Source of the DNA: BQJU01 sp964015035
GTDB lineage: Bacteria > Bacteroidota > Bacteroidia > Chitinophagales > Saprospiraceae
Direction of reading: 5' to 3'
Length of the DNA: 64,000 bases
NCBI GenBank assembly: GCA_964015035.1
Contig: CAXHCA010000004.1
Span: forward strand, 1-64,000
Shown here in pieces: positions 27,474 to 36,474 of this stretch (its first letter is position 1; each line of letters starts with the position of its first letter). A program made the translations under genes and the position numbers. The notes under the pieces were generated by a model, which worked only from the letters and a program-made list of their open reading frames with translations, searched no databases and was not told the DNA's origin.

Positions 27474-27632
27474 CCGATTTCATTTACTGTACAGCTATAC
27501 GTTCGCGACCAAAGTACCAATCGGATGTCGAAGAGGTCTGATTTGCAGTGCAAAGCTCTTTTGGCCCACCCGCTGTGAAGATCAAGTACATATTTGGAGG
27601 TAGTCATTCAGGCTGCAACTGCGCCCAGCGGG
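27474..27632. other. Candidate structured RNA or palindrome-rich element
   Basis: Three consecutive helices can be drawn. CCGATT (27474-27479) pairs with AATCGG (27519-27524). AAGAG (27531-27535) pairs with CTCTT (27556-27560), enclosing TTTGC (27542-27546) with GCAAA (27550-27554). CCCGCTG (27569-27575) pairs with CAGCGGG (27626-27632). A further palindrome CTGTACAG sits at 27487-27494. Nothing resembles RNase P RNA, tmRNA or SRP RNA. It could be an unnamed small RNA or a structured ftsZ 3' region. Strand cannot be decided. Confidence 0.35.
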
Positions 27633-27652
27633 CTGTTTTCTTTAGTAGGTGC

Positions 27653-27683
27653 AAAAAAAAACCGAATCATGTTCGTGATCCGG
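27653..27683 (-). terminator. Terminator of the dcw operon after ftsZ
   Basis: On the minus strand CCGGATCA (27683 to 27676) pairs with TGATTCGG (27669 to 27662) around a short loop. One internal mismatch may pair as G-U. A run of nine T (A at 27653-27661 on the plus strand) follows. It lies 35 bp after the ftsZ stop. Confidence 0.8.
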
Positions 27684-27717
27684 CTACATAAAAAGTGTAT
27701 GAAACTAAAAAACTAAC

Positions 27718-29169
27718 TTAATCCACATTATCGTGAAGGAAAGAATTGCCTCCTTCCCGAATTTCGGCTTCCTCATCATCGCTGATCGACCACTTAGACA
27801 AATTGGGTTCTCCCGAATTTGGAATATCATCCAACCGAACACCCCGGCGCAAATAAGCCGGTTCACTTTCCAATTCGTTAATGGTACGAGGGTTATTGAG
27901 CTTCAAACCTTTGCCTTGGCTACGCAAAGACTCTCTACGTCGCGCTTCTTGCTCCTCCCTTCTACGGCGCTCTTCCTCTTTCTTCTCCTTGTCCTCACTC
28001 TTAATATAAGGCTCTTCATAGGAATAGCGATTGCGATCATAATGAGCACGAATATCCTCAAACTCAAAAGTATTTGAGGTAGGTTTATCCGTTTCTTCAT
28101 ATCCAATATCTGACAAACCGGGCTTTTTTACCGTTGGTGGCGTTGGCGTTGGCGCATCGTCATCCAATGAAACGACAATCCGGTTGCTTTCCGTCTGTTG
28201 CTTCACCGGATCATTGTGCTCAAAACCGGTGGCAATCACCGTCACGCTAATTTTCTCGCCCAAATTCTCATCGTAACAGTTCCCCCAAATCAGGTCAGTA
28301 CCAAACCCTGCTTCCTCTTGCACAAATTCGGTAATCTCAAAAATTTCATCCATTGTCACCTCCTTGTTACCGGAGGTAATGTTAAGCAGAATGTGTTGAG
28401 CACCTTTGATATCATTATCTTCCAGTAGTGGAGAATGTAGCGCCTCATCCACAGCTCGGCGTGCCCGATCTTCTCCATCTGCAGAAGCAGTCCCCATGAT
28501 GGCCACCCCACTGTCACGCATCACCGTATTGACGTCCTCAAAGTCCACGTTAACATGGCCGGGAACGGTAATGATCTCGGCAATGCCCTTGGCCGCAGTA
28601 GTCAGGATATTATCCGCTCGGGAGAATGCTTCAGAAATAGATAGGTTGCCGTGAATCTGTCGCAACTTATCATTAGAAATAATAATCAAGGTATCGACCT
28701 GTGACTTTAATTCTTCCAAACCTTCCAATCCCTGGCTTGCTCGACGACGTCCCTCGAAAGTAAACGGTAGCGTCACAATACCCACGGTCAGAATATCCAT
28801 TTCTTTGGCCGTTTTGGCAATGATGGGTGCCGCTCCGGTCCCTGTACCACCACCCATTCCGGCGGTAATAAATAACATTTTACAGTTATTTTCCAGGTAC
28901 TTGCGAACATCCTCAATGGATTCTTCACAGGCAAGTTTACCAATATTAGGTTTAGACCCTGCGCCTCTACCTTCGGTGAGGTTGGGTCCGAGTTGAATCA
29001 AAGTAGGTACCGGGCTCAGCTCCATGGCTTGTGAGTCCGTATTACAGATTGCAAAATCTACGCCGACGATACCCTGCTTGAACATGTGAGTAACAGCATT
29101 ACTACCGCCCCCACCAACGCCTATCACTTTAATAATAGGGCTTTCGTCTTTTGGCAAATCGAAGATCAT
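27718..29169 (-). CDS. ftsZ: Cell division protein FtsZ
   Basis: About 483 residues from the ATG at 29169. The frame opens with a TTG 12 codons earlier, but MIFDLPKDESPIIKVIGVGGGGSN matches the usual Bacteroidota start. The tubulin signature GGGTGTG is at about 106-112. The GTPase core is followed by the C-terminal domain (to about 320), then a long charged linker with KEKKEEERRRREEQEARRR. A conserved-tail-like RRGVRLDDIP segment follows, and then an unusual acidic extension ending FLHDNVD. FtsZ polymerises into the Z ring and recruits the divisome, with FtsA as its anchor just upstream. It is the last gene of the dcw cluster; 143 bp separate it from ftsA, leaving room for its own promoter. 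Confidence 0.98.
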   Translation of the reverse strand: MIFDLPKDESPIIKVIGVGGGGSNAVTHMFKQGIVGVDFAICNTDSQAMELSPVPTLIQLGPNLTEGRGAGSKPNIGKLACEESIEDVRKYLENNCKMLFITAGMGGGTGTGAAPIIAKTAKEMDILTVGIVTLPFTFEGRRRASQGLEGLEELKSQVDTLIIISNDKLRQIHGNLSISEAFSRADNILTTAAKGIAEIITVPGHVNVDFEDVNTVMRDSGVAIMGTASADGEDRARRAVDEALHSPLLEDNDIKGAQHILLNITSGNKEVTMDEIFEITEFVQEEAGFGTDLIWGNCYDENLGEKISVTVIATGFEHNDPVKQQTESNRIVVSLDDDAPTPTPPTVKKPGLSDIGYEETDKPTSNTFEFEDIRAHYDRNRYSYEEPYIKSEDKEKKEEERRRREEQEARRRESLRSQGKGLKLNNPRTINELESEPAYLRRGVRLDDIPNSGEPNLSKWSISDDEEAEIREGGNSFLHDNVD

Positions 29170-29312
29170 ATCTGCTGGTTTTTGTGTGTTTTCCGCTGGC
29201 CGCAATTAGTATCAGTAAAGTACATCCAGCGTAAGTAAAAAGTATTTATAATCACTCGGAATGATCGCTGTAAGATAGTGAAAATCTATACAATGTATTG
29301 GTAACGTATGGC

Positions 29313-30659
29313 TTAAAATTCAGAATCGGGTTCTGCCTCAAACCACTCTTTCGTCTTCCGAAATATTTGCTCGTACCATTTATCACCATTATCTTCGACT
29401 TCCTCCTCTTTCACCGGGGTTTCCTCAACCACCGGCACTGGAATCTTACCAGCTTCATAATCTTCGATACCTTTGAGCAATAAACCGATTCCCGTAGCAT
29501 AAATCGGACTCATGAGCTGCTCGCTATAGCCGTGCGCCAAGTGCTCCACCGGAATACCAATGCGCGTGCTGATGCCCGTATGAAATTCCGCCAGTTTGTC
29601 AATGTGGTTGAGCAATGCCCCTCCACCTGTCAGCACAATGCCGGCAATCAGTTTTCTTTCGTAACCTGAACGGCGAATTTCCCACACGACACAATCCAGG
29701 ATTTCTTCGACCCTGGCTTGAATAATCCGCGCCAGGTTTTTCTCAGAAATTTCCTTGGGATCGCGGCCTTTCAAACCAGGAATGGTTATGATTCGATTGT
29801 CGTATACCTCATCAGACATCGCAGAGCCAAACTTCACTTTTAGCTTCTCGGCCTGATCGGTCATCACATTACACCCCTCCTTGATGTCCTTGGTGATCAC
29901 ATTTCCCCCAAAAGGGATGACTGCCGTATGGCGAATGATGCCGTCCTCAAAGATGGTAATATCAGTAGTCCCTCCTCCGATATCTACCAAGGCAACACCG
30001 GCTTCCTTCTCCTCTCTGCTCAATACAGAAGCAGCAGAAGCAATCGGCTCCAGGGTCATATTGGCCACTTTCAATCCGGTGCGTTCTACACAACGGTGAA
30101 TGTTGTTGGAGGCCGTAATTTGACCCGTAATAATGTGGAAATTAGCTTCCAGACGAATACCTGACATTCCGATTGGGTCGGTAATACCCTGTTCATTGTC
30201 CACAGTATATTCCTGTGGAATGACGTGCAAAATTTTATCGCCTGGAGGCAACACCAACTTATACATATCGCTGATCAGCTTATCAATATCTCGCTGACTG
30301 ATTTCCGTATGGTCATTGTCGCGGGTCAGAATCCCCCGATGTTGCAGGCTTTTAATGTGCTGCCCTGCAATACCAACATGAACTACTTTGAATTCAGATT
30401 TAGCATTCTTGGATGCAAAACGAGTCGCCTCGGAAATGGCCTTAACGGTTTTTTCGATGTTGGAAACAACCCCGCGCAGCACCCCTTCAGAGCCCACTTT
30501 GCCGTATCCAAGAATTTCCAATTTGCCGTGTTCATTTTTCTTACCGGCGATAGCACACACCTTTGTGGTGCCAATGTCTAGTGCGACGATAACTTCGGGT
30601 CTGTACGCGTTAGTTTCCATCATATCACTTGTTTTGGTCATTTGGGTATGGTCAGTCAT
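29313..30659 (-). CDS. ftsA: Cell division protein FtsA
   Basis: About 448 residues from the ATG at 30659. The frame reaches a TTG at 30677, and further ATGs at 30641, 30623 and 30620 are possible. It is an actin-like ATPase: phosphate-1 motif ALDIGTTKVCAIAG, the SHS2/1C domain, the phosphate-2 motif VDIGGGTTDITIF and the adenosine motif VLTGGGALL. The C-terminal part has an acidic stretch (PVVEETPVKEEEVEDNGDKW) followed by an amphipathic segment WYEQIFRKTKEWF, which fits the FtsA membrane-targeting helix. FtsA tethers FtsZ filaments to the inner membrane. It lies between ftsQ and ftsZ, as in most dcw clusters. Confidence 0.97.
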   Translation of the reverse strand: MTDHTQMTKTSDMMETNAYRPEVIVALDIGTTKVCAIAGKKNEHGKLEILGYGKVGSEGVLRGVVSNIEKTVKAISEATRFASKNAKSEFKVVHVGIAGQHIKSLQHRGILTRDNDHTEISQRDIDKLISDMYKLVLPPGDKILHVIPQEYTVDNEQGITDPIGMSGIRLEANFHIITGQITASNNIHRCVERTGLKVANMTLEPIASAASVLSREEKEAGVALVDIGGGTTDITIFEDGIIRHTAVIPFGGNVITKDIKEGCNVMTDQAEKLKVKFGSAMSDEVYDNRIITIPGLKGRDPKEISEKNLARIIQARVEEILDCVVWEIRRSGYERKLIAGIVLTGGGALLNHIDKLAEFHTGISTRIGIPVEHLAHGYSEQLMSPIYATGIGLLLKGIEDYEAGKIPVPVVEETPVKEEEVEDNGDKWYEQIFRKTKEWFEAEPDSEF

Positions 30660-30695
30660 GGGCCTTCCACACCCCAATCATTAAAAAATGGTTCT

Positions 30696-31472
30696 CTATT
30701 TACAAACTACCTGGCCATCAAACATCAAATTGATTTGGCGGTATTTTTGCCAGCCTTGATAAGGCAGGCCTTCTTGATAAAATATCTTTAAATTCTCCAA
30801 TTTTTCTTCAACATTCTGGTAGCGGCCAAAGCTGATCTTTTGATTGCCTACCATAGGCACCAGGGTGATTTCGCTGCGATTGTTCACATAAATCTGTTGA
30901 ATCATCGCAAAAAGAAATTCGTCAGCTCTAATGGTATTCGCCAGTTCAAAAACCTGATTCAGGACATTGTTTCTCTTTTTTCGAAAATCTGTCTCGTGGG
31001 GAGGAATGTTTCCCGTAGCCACCAGGACTCTCGCCGAAAAATGTGCTGAAAGTGGCATTTTGACACCAGATTCATCCAAATAATAATTCAAGCCGTTGTG
31101 ATCAATAATGCGCAAAACCGGTAGGCGTTGCGACACTACAATGTTTACCTTGTCACGGGCATCCACATAAACATCGGCATCTAGAATAAAGGGTTCTGCT
31201 TCCAGGACCCTTTCCAAACGATCAACATCAACGCTGGATATGGGCAGGGCTTCCAATTGAAACCCAAAGCTGCGTTCAATAGCCAAGCGGATATCTTCAG
31301 GTGCCACCAATGAATGGCCATCGGGCAAGGGAGCAACATCAATTTTTACTTCCTGCACCAGGGCCGATCCTTTCTGCGTCACCGTGGAGATCACAAAACC
31401 GGCAGAAATGAACAACAGCGCTACCCAAAGGAGGCGTTTTAATGTGCCGTTTAATTCTGCATTCTTACTCAT
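30696..31472 (-). CDS. ftsQ: Cell division protein FtsQ
   Basis: About 258 residues. The ATG at 31472 overlaps the murC stop as ATGA, which fixes the start (the frame is open nine codons further). A short basic N-terminus and one transmembrane helix (LLWVALLFISAGFVIS) precede a periplasmic POTRA-like region and beta domain. The PVLRIIDHNGLNYYLDESGVKMPL segment is the typical FtsQ/DivIB motif. FtsQ links early and late divisome proteins through FtsB/FtsL. Translational coupling to murC is likely. Confidence 0.92.
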   Translation of the reverse strand: MSKNAELNGTLKRLLWVALLFISAGFVISTVTQKGSALVQEVKIDVAPLPDGHSLVAPEDIRLAIERSFGFQLEALPISSVDVDRLERVLEAEPFILDADVYVDARDKVNIVVSQRLPVLRIIDHNGLNYYLDESGVKMPLSAHFSARVLVATGNIPPHETDFRKKRNNVLNQVFELANTIRADEFLFAMIQQIYVNNRSEITLVPMVGNQKISFGRYQNVEEKLENLKIFYQEGLPYQGWQKYRQINLMFDGQVVCK

Positions 31473-32833
31473 AAGGCTCCGTTTCGGTCTTCCAACCATT
31501 GGCTAATGGGTTGCACAAATCGATCAATATCGCCGGCACCCAGCGTCAGTAATACGTCAATTTTTTTATCCTGTAAGCGATCCATTAAATCGCTTTTTTT
31601 CCAAACTTCTACCTTCGGGTTCTGCATCAATTCCCGCAGCATCTCCGAATGTACGCCAGGAATCGGCAGTTCACGAGCCGGATAAATTTCCAGCAAAATC
31701 ACTTCATCCAGTGCGTCTAATGACGCGGCAAAATCAGCGGCAAAATCCCGAGTCCGACTAAACAAATGCGGTTGAAAAATCCCCGTCAGCTTTCTTTCAG
31801 GAAACAATTCGCTGGCCGCATTGATGGCCGCTTTTAACTCCGAGGGATGATGGGCATAATCATCGATGTACACCACTTGATCATCCCGGTAAACCACTTC
31901 AAAGCGGCGCTGAATGCCCCGAAAGGACAATAACGCCTTGCGAATATCCGCCGGGCTTACACCCAATTGCAAAGCTACCGTGATCGCTGCCGTTGCATTT
32001 TCAATATTGTGCCGACCGGGCAGACTAAATTTCAACGCTTTGATTTCCAGCTCGGGGCTACAATAATCAAAGGTAAAATAACCGTCTTCTACCCGAATAT
32101 TCTCGGCTCGGTATTGGCCTGCGTTCAGGCCAAACGTCAATACAGATGCTCTATTTTCAAATTCTGGCTGCAAATCTTCGCGCAACACTAGCTTCCCGCC
32201 CGGCTTAATGCGATTGACAAAGGCTTTAAAACCCGTTTCCAACAACTGCTCCCGGTCACCGTATATGTCCAGATGATCTGCATCCATCGACAATAAAATG
32301 GCAATATCCGGCGACAGCTGCAAAAAGGACCGGTCGTATTCATCGGCTTCCACAACGACCCATTCACCGCTACCTTCCACAAAATTGGAAGCAAAATTCC
32401 GGGCTATTCCTCCTAAAAAAGCCGAGCAAATGACCCCTCCTTCTCTTAATAAGTAGGTGGTGATCGTTGTGGTCGTGGTCTTTCCGTGAGTTCCGGCAAT
32501 CGCCACGGTTTTCATGCCGCGACTGATAATGCCTAAAACTTCCGACCGCTTTTTCACCGGAAAATCATGCTCTCGAAAGTATTGCAATTCCGCATGTGCT
32601 GCAGGAACAGCCGGTGTATAGACCACCAGATCAACGCCTTCCGGAATTTGGTCAATGTCCTCGTCGTAATGAATGTGCATGCCTTCCGCTACCAGCGTTC
32701 TGGTCAGCGGTGATTCAGTTTTATCATATCCATGAACCGCCACCCCTCTTCCATTAAAATAGCGCGCCAAGGCACTCATCCCTATTCCTCCGATTCCAAC
32801 AAAATAGATCAGCCGGATATCACTCAGGTTCAT
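31469..32833 (-). CDS. murC: UDP-N-acetylmuramate--L-alanine ligase MurC
   Basis: 454 residues, a normal length. The N-terminal Rossmann domain begins RLIYFVGIGGIGMSALA. The central ATP-binding loop is AGTHGKTTTT, followed by EADEYDRSF. The C-terminal ligase domain contains YIDDYAHHPSELKA and the FQPHLFSRT motif. It adds L-alanine to UDP-MurNAc in the cytoplasm. It sits 4 bp after murG and overlaps ftsQ by 4 bp. Confidence 0.98.
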   Translation of the reverse strand: MNLSDIRLIYFVGIGGIGMSALARYFNGRGVAVHGYDKTESPLTRTLVAEGMHIHYDEDIDQIPEGVDLVVYTPAVPAAHAELQYFREHDFPVKKRSEVLGIISRGMKTVAIAGTHGKTTTTTITTYLLREGGVICSAFLGGIARNFASNFVEGSGEWVVVEADEYDRSFLQLSPDIAILLSMDADHLDIYGDREQLLETGFKAFVNRIKPGGKLVLREDLQPEFENRASVLTFGLNAGQYRAENIRVEDGYFTFDYCSPELEIKALKFSLPGRHNIENATAAITVALQLGVSPADIRKALLSFRGIQRRFEVVYRDDQVVYIDDYAHHPSELKAAINAASELFPERKLTGIFQPHLFSRTRDFAADFAASLDALDEVILLEIYPARELPIPGVHSEMLRELMQNPKVEVWKKSDLMDRLQDKKIDVLLTLGAGDIDRFVQPISQWLEDRNGAL

Positions 32834-32837
32834 GCAG

Positions 32838-33959
32838 TCAATGATTTATTAATTTCAAAACTTCTTCAGCAATGTCGGCTGCCGCTTTCGGCCGTGCCAA
32901 GCGAAGTATATTTTCACTCAGTTTGTTCAATTTCTCTTGATTTCCAAGTAAACTCAATGCTCTATGGATCATCTCTGTCCCGGCATCACAATCAGGTAAC
33001 AGCACAGCCGCTTCCTTGTCAACCAACGCTAAGGCATTCTTGGATTGATGGTCTTCTGCCACATTTGGCGAAGGAATCAATAATGCCGGTTGGCCCAACA
33101 AACACAACTCAGAAATGGTGAGTGCGCCTGCCCGACAAATGACCAGATCAGCCATTGCGTAAGCCAAATCCATGCGATCGATAAAATCGTGGATTTGCAC
33201 ATTGGGCAAATTCGCTGTCGCGCAATACTGAAACCGCTCAATGTAAAGCTTTCCGGCCTGCCACAAAACCTGGACTTCCGGATGCTGTGCCAGTAGCTTA
33301 GCATTGGCCGCCATGGCTTCATTGAGCGATTGTGCGCCCAGGCTTCCGCCAAATAAGCAAATGGTCGGCTTTGCAGGATCAAAACCATAGTGCTGAAATG
33401 CCGCTGCCCGATCTGCTTTCGCCACCTTCAAATCTGCCCGCACTGGATTGCCCGTGAGCCTCATTTTTTCAGCAGGAAAATATTTTTCCATCCGATCATA
33501 AGCCACACAAATCCGATTGACCTTTTTGGCCAAAAGCCGATTGGTCACTCCAGCGTAAGAATTCTGCTCCTGAATCAGGGTAGGAATGCCCATGCGGGTA
33601 GCCATATCCAAAACCGGGCCGCTGGCGAAACCACCAACACCGACCACCACCGCTGGCCGGAAGCGCCGGAGAATGACTCCAGATTTGATCAGGCTGCTCA
33701 TCAGCTTGATCGGAAACATCAAATTTCGCAATGTCAATTTGCGGTGAAAACCGCTAATCCATAACCCCTTGATCGGGTATCCCGCTTTCGGGACTTTTTC
33801 CATTTCTATTTTATCCTTGGCGCCGACAAACAGGATATCGGCCTGTGGATTTATCTTTTTGATAGCATCAGCGATAGCAATGGCTGGAAACACGTGACCG
33901 CCGGTACCACCGCCACTCACAATCACTCTTACGGGTCTTTGTTCCTTCGTCGTTTCCAT
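32838..33959 (-). CDS. murG: UDP-GlcNAc--lipid I GlcNAc transferase MurG
   Basis: 373 residues, GT28 family. The N-terminal loop GGTGGHVFPAIAIADA binds the lipid phosphate region. The C-terminal UDP-GlcNAc site includes FGGSLGAQSLN, DLVICRAGALTISEL and IPSPNVAEDHQ-KNA. MurG adds GlcNAc to lipid I to give lipid II at the inner face of the membrane. Its ATG follows the ftsW stop codon without any gap, so the two are translationally coupled. Confidence 0.98.
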   Translation of the reverse strand: METTKEQRPVRVIVSGGGTGGHVFPAIAIADAIKKINPQADILFVGAKDKIEMEKVPKAGYPIKGLWISGFHRKLTLRNLMFPIKLMSSLIKSGVILRRFRPAVVVGVGGFASGPVLDMATRMGIPTLIQEQNSYAGVTNRLLAKKVNRICVAYDRMEKYFPAEKMRLTGNPVRADLKVAKADRAAAFQHYGFDPAKPTICLFGGSLGAQSLNEAMAANAKLLAQHPEVQVLWQAGKLYIERFQYCATANLPNVQIHDFIDRMDLAYAMADLVICRAGALTISELCLLGQPALLIPSPNVAEDHQSKNALALVDKEAAVLLPDCDAGTEMIHRALSLLGNQEKLNKLSENILRLARPKAAADIAEEVLKLINH

Positions 33960-35099
33960 TTAATCTCCCACTGATTCAATGTATTTACTGACACTTAAAA
34001 TGATGCCAAACGAAATACAAGTAAACAATACCGATGTCCCCCCTTTACTAATGAGCGGCAGGGCAATGCCCGTTACCGGAACCAAGTGAACAGATACCGC
34101 TATATTGGTAAATGCCTGTACCAGCAACATTATGCTCAGCCCCATGGCCAGCATAGCACCAAAGGCTTTGGGGCTTTTGGTTACCAATCTCGCTACGCGA
34201 AAGAAAAACAATACGTAGAGCGAAATCACGGCAAATCCGCCCACCAAACCAAATTCCTCACAAATGATGGCATAGATAAAATCGGCAAAGGGCGAAGGCA
34301 AATAATTCCGTTGAATACTATTGCCCGGACCAACACCAAACCACTCCCCATTGGCAATGGCAATTTTGGCCTGCACTACCTGATACCCCCCATCCGGATT
34401 ATTCATAAAATCATTCGTCCGCGACACCCAGGTATCTACCCGCACAAAGTCGGGATAGAATTTCCCCAAGATGATGAGGAAAGCAAAAACGACCACCCCT
34501 AACAGGATCAATAGCAAGATGTACTGTAATGCTACGCGCCCTACAAACATCATCGTCAGACAAGTAAAGAACAACAATACTGCCGTCGATAAATCGGAGG
34601 GTGCGATCAGGCCGCAAATAATCAGCACCGGCACAATGATTGGTAAAAAAGCACTGTTGAAGTCCTTGATATAATCCTGCTTGGCTGATATGGCCCGCGC
34701 CACGTAAATAATCAAAGCCATCTTGGCAAAATCCGATGTCTGGAACGTGATGCCCACGTAAGGGACCATAATCCAGCGCTTGGCCTCATTGATATCCGCC
34801 CCATACGCGATGGTATACACCAGTAGGGGTACAGACAACAGCAACAAAATGGGCGCAGAGCGGGAATACTTCATATAATGAAGCAGGTGACACAGATAGG
34901 TCAGAAATAACCCGCCTACCAGTATGACTCCGTGTTTCAAAAGTATGGTCTCGGTGCTGCCTCCAGCACTGCGATAAGCCAGACTTCCCGTTGCACTATA
35001 CACTGCCAACAAAGAGAATATAGACAGCAGAGTGAGAATGGCCCAAATGGCCCGATCACCGCGCAACTCTGAATATATTCTTGCCGCTAATGTTGACAT
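33960..35099 (-). CDS. ftsW: Septal SEDS glycosyltransferase FtsW
   Basis: 379 residues and about ten transmembrane segments (SEDS family). The segments KRWIMVPYVGITFQTSDFAKMALIIYVA and GIALPLISKGGTSVL are FtsW/RodA signatures. NGEWFGVGPGNSIQRNYLPSPFADFIYAIICEE forms the large extracytoplasmic loop with the catalytic Asp. FtsW polymerises lipid II during septation together with the FtsI transpeptidase encoded upstream in the same cluster. The 59-bp gap before it, the second-largest inside the cluster up to ftsQ, is filled by a palindromic repeat. Confidence 0.96.
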   Translation of the reverse strand: MSTLAARIYSELRGDRAIWAILTLLSIFSLLAVYSATGSLAYRSAGGSTETILLKHGVILVGGLFLTYLCHLLHYMKYSRSAPILLLLSVPLLVYTIAYGADINEAKRWIMVPYVGITFQTSDFAKMALIIYVARAISAKQDYIKDFNSAFLPIIVPVLIICGLIAPSDLSTAVLLFFTCLTMMFVGRVALQYILLLILLGVVVFAFLIILGKFYPDFVRVDTWVSRTNDFMNNPDGGYQVVQAKIAIANGEWFGVGPGNSIQRNYLPSPFADFIYAIICEEFGLVGGFAVISLYVLFFFRVARLVTKSPKAFGAMLAMGLSIMLLVQAFTNIAVSVHLVPVTGIALPLISKGGTSVLFTCISFGIILSVSKYIESVGD

Positions 35100-35119
35100 G
35101 TAGTTTTTTTGAATATTGG

Positions 35120-35164
35120 TTCTTTGACAAACTCCCCGGTTTTACATCGCGGAATTTGTCAAAG
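35120..35164. repeat. Dispersed palindromic repeat between murD and ftsW
   Basis: TTCTTTGACAAA (35120-35131) and its partner TTTGTCAAAGA (35155-35165) form inverted arms around CCCCGGTTTTACATCGCGG. On the minus strand the core reads TTTGACAAATTCCGCGATGT then AAAACCGGGG, closely matching the copy at 52782-52852. The murD stop codon (TGA) is part of the repeat arm TCTTTGACA, so the repeat sits exactly at the 3' end of murD. Confidence 0.65.
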
Positions 35165-36472
35165 ACCAGAAATATTTAATACTGCTTCCCGGAACTGATC
35201 GCCCCGGTCTTCATAATTTTTAAACAAATCAAAACTGGCACACGCCGGAGATAACAAAACCACATCTCCTGCTTCGGCCATTTGTCGGCCCATTTCCGCT
35301 GCGGCCTTTGCACTGCGTACTTCTTCGATCGGTATGCCAAAACCTGCAAATGTTTTCTGCAATTTTTGGTTGTCGGCCCCCATAAAGATCAAGGCTTTCA
35401 CCTTTGTGTTGATCAGGTCAAACAAAGGCTCGTAATCATTGCCTTTGTCCTGGCCGCCCACAATCCACACCACTGGTTTTTCCATGGCCTGTAGTGCATA
35501 ATATACTGAATCTACATTGGTGGCTTTACTATCGTTGATGTACTCCACACCCGCAATTTCAGCGATGGGTTCCAATCGGTGCGGTACCGGCTTAAAACTG
35601 GCCAGTCCTTCCTGGATTTTTTCAGCAGGCACCTCAAGCTGCCGGGCAATATTGATGGCAAACAAAGCATTGAGGGCATTGTGCATTCCTCGCAACTGTG
35701 TGTTTTCCAAATCAAATATCTCCTCATTCACCTTCAGCAAATTACCATCAACCATCGAAGTTGAGATCCCCACCTGTTGCACCTTCAGCGGATGAGCAGC
35801 CAGATAGCTTTCGATGTGCTGATCTTCTGCGAAAAAATAAAAGTGATCCGCTGCAGTTTGATTGAGGGTAACCCGAAACTTCGAGCGAATGTAATTGTCC
35901 ATTTGGTACTCATACCGATCCAGATGATCGGGGGTAATATTCAATAAGATGGAAAAATGCGGATGAAAATCAACAATGCCATCCAGTTGAAAACTACTGA
36001 GTTCAAGAACCATTACTTCCACTTCCTTCTCTGCTACGTAACGCGCAAAGCTATACCCCACATTTCCCGCCATCCCCACATTTACACCCGCCTGTTCTAA
36101 CAGGTGATAAAGTAGTTTGGTGGTGGTGGTTTTGCCATTGCTCCCCGTAATGCCGATCAGGGTTGAAGTGCTGTACCGCGCCGCAAATTCAATTTCGGAA
36201 ATTACCGGTATGCCCTTTTTCAACAACGCCTTAACCAGCGGTGCAGTATCGGGAATCCCCGGGCTTTTGATAACCTCCCGGGCCTGTAAAATCCTTTTCT
36301 CATCGTGTTGGCCTTCCTCGTATGGAATGCCGTATTTGTCTAATTCCTTTTTAAAAGAATCTTTAATTTTTCCTCGATCAGAGACAAAAACCGACCAGCT
36401 CTTCTGTTTGGCCAGTATCGCAGCACCTACCCCACTCTCCCCTGATCCTAAAACCACAATTTCCCCTTGCAT
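35159..36472 (-). CDS. murD: UDP-MurNAc-L-alanine--D-glutamate ligase MurD
   Basis: 437 residues, normal for the family. The N-terminal dinucleotide-like fold starts IVVLGSGESGVGAAILA. The ATP loop is GITGSNGKTTTTKL, then ELSSFQLDGI and NITPDHLDRY. The C-terminal domain has NDSKATNVDSV and SPACASFDLFKNYEDRG, which is diagnostic of MurD. It adds D-glutamate to UDP-MurNAc-L-Ala. It lies 2 bp after mraY, and its stop codon lies within a dispersed repeat. Confidence 0.98.
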   Translation of the reverse strand: MQGEIVVLGSGESGVGAAILAKQKSWSVFVSDRGKIKDSFKKELDKYGIPYEEGQHDEKRILQAREVIKSPGIPDTAPLVKALLKKGIPVISEIEFAARYSTSTLIGITGSNGKTTTTKLLYHLLEQAGVNVGMAGNVGYSFARYVAEKEVEVMVLELSSFQLDGIVDFHPHFSILLNITPDHLDRYEYQMDNYIRSKFRVTLNQTAADHFYFFAEDQHIESYLAAHPLKVQQVGISTSMVDGNLLKVNEEIFDLENTQLRGMHNALNALFAINIARQLEVPAEKIQEGLASFKPVPHRLEPIAEIAGVEYINDSKATNVDSVYYALQAMEKPVVWIVGGQDKGNDYEPLFDLINTKVKALIFMGADNQKLQKTFAGFGIPIEEVRSAKAAAEMGRQMAEAGDVVLLSPACASFDLFKNYEDRGDQFREAVLNISGL

Positions 36473-36474
36473 GC

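Larger units (their letters stand above)
27170..27717. other. 548-bp gene-free interval with RNA-like structure
   Basis: No gene is visible on either strand between the 90-residue gene and ftsZ. The part nearer the small gene is AT-rich. The part from about 27474 to 27632 holds several nested inverted repeats (see the separate entry), and the end holds the ftsZ terminator at 27653-27683. Confidence 0.55.

Noticed and set aside
27474..27632. RNase P RNA, tmRNA or SRP RNA
   Set aside because: The characteristic motifs of these RNAs (such as GAGGAAAGTCC or the SRP GGAAGCAGC loop) are absent on both strands.
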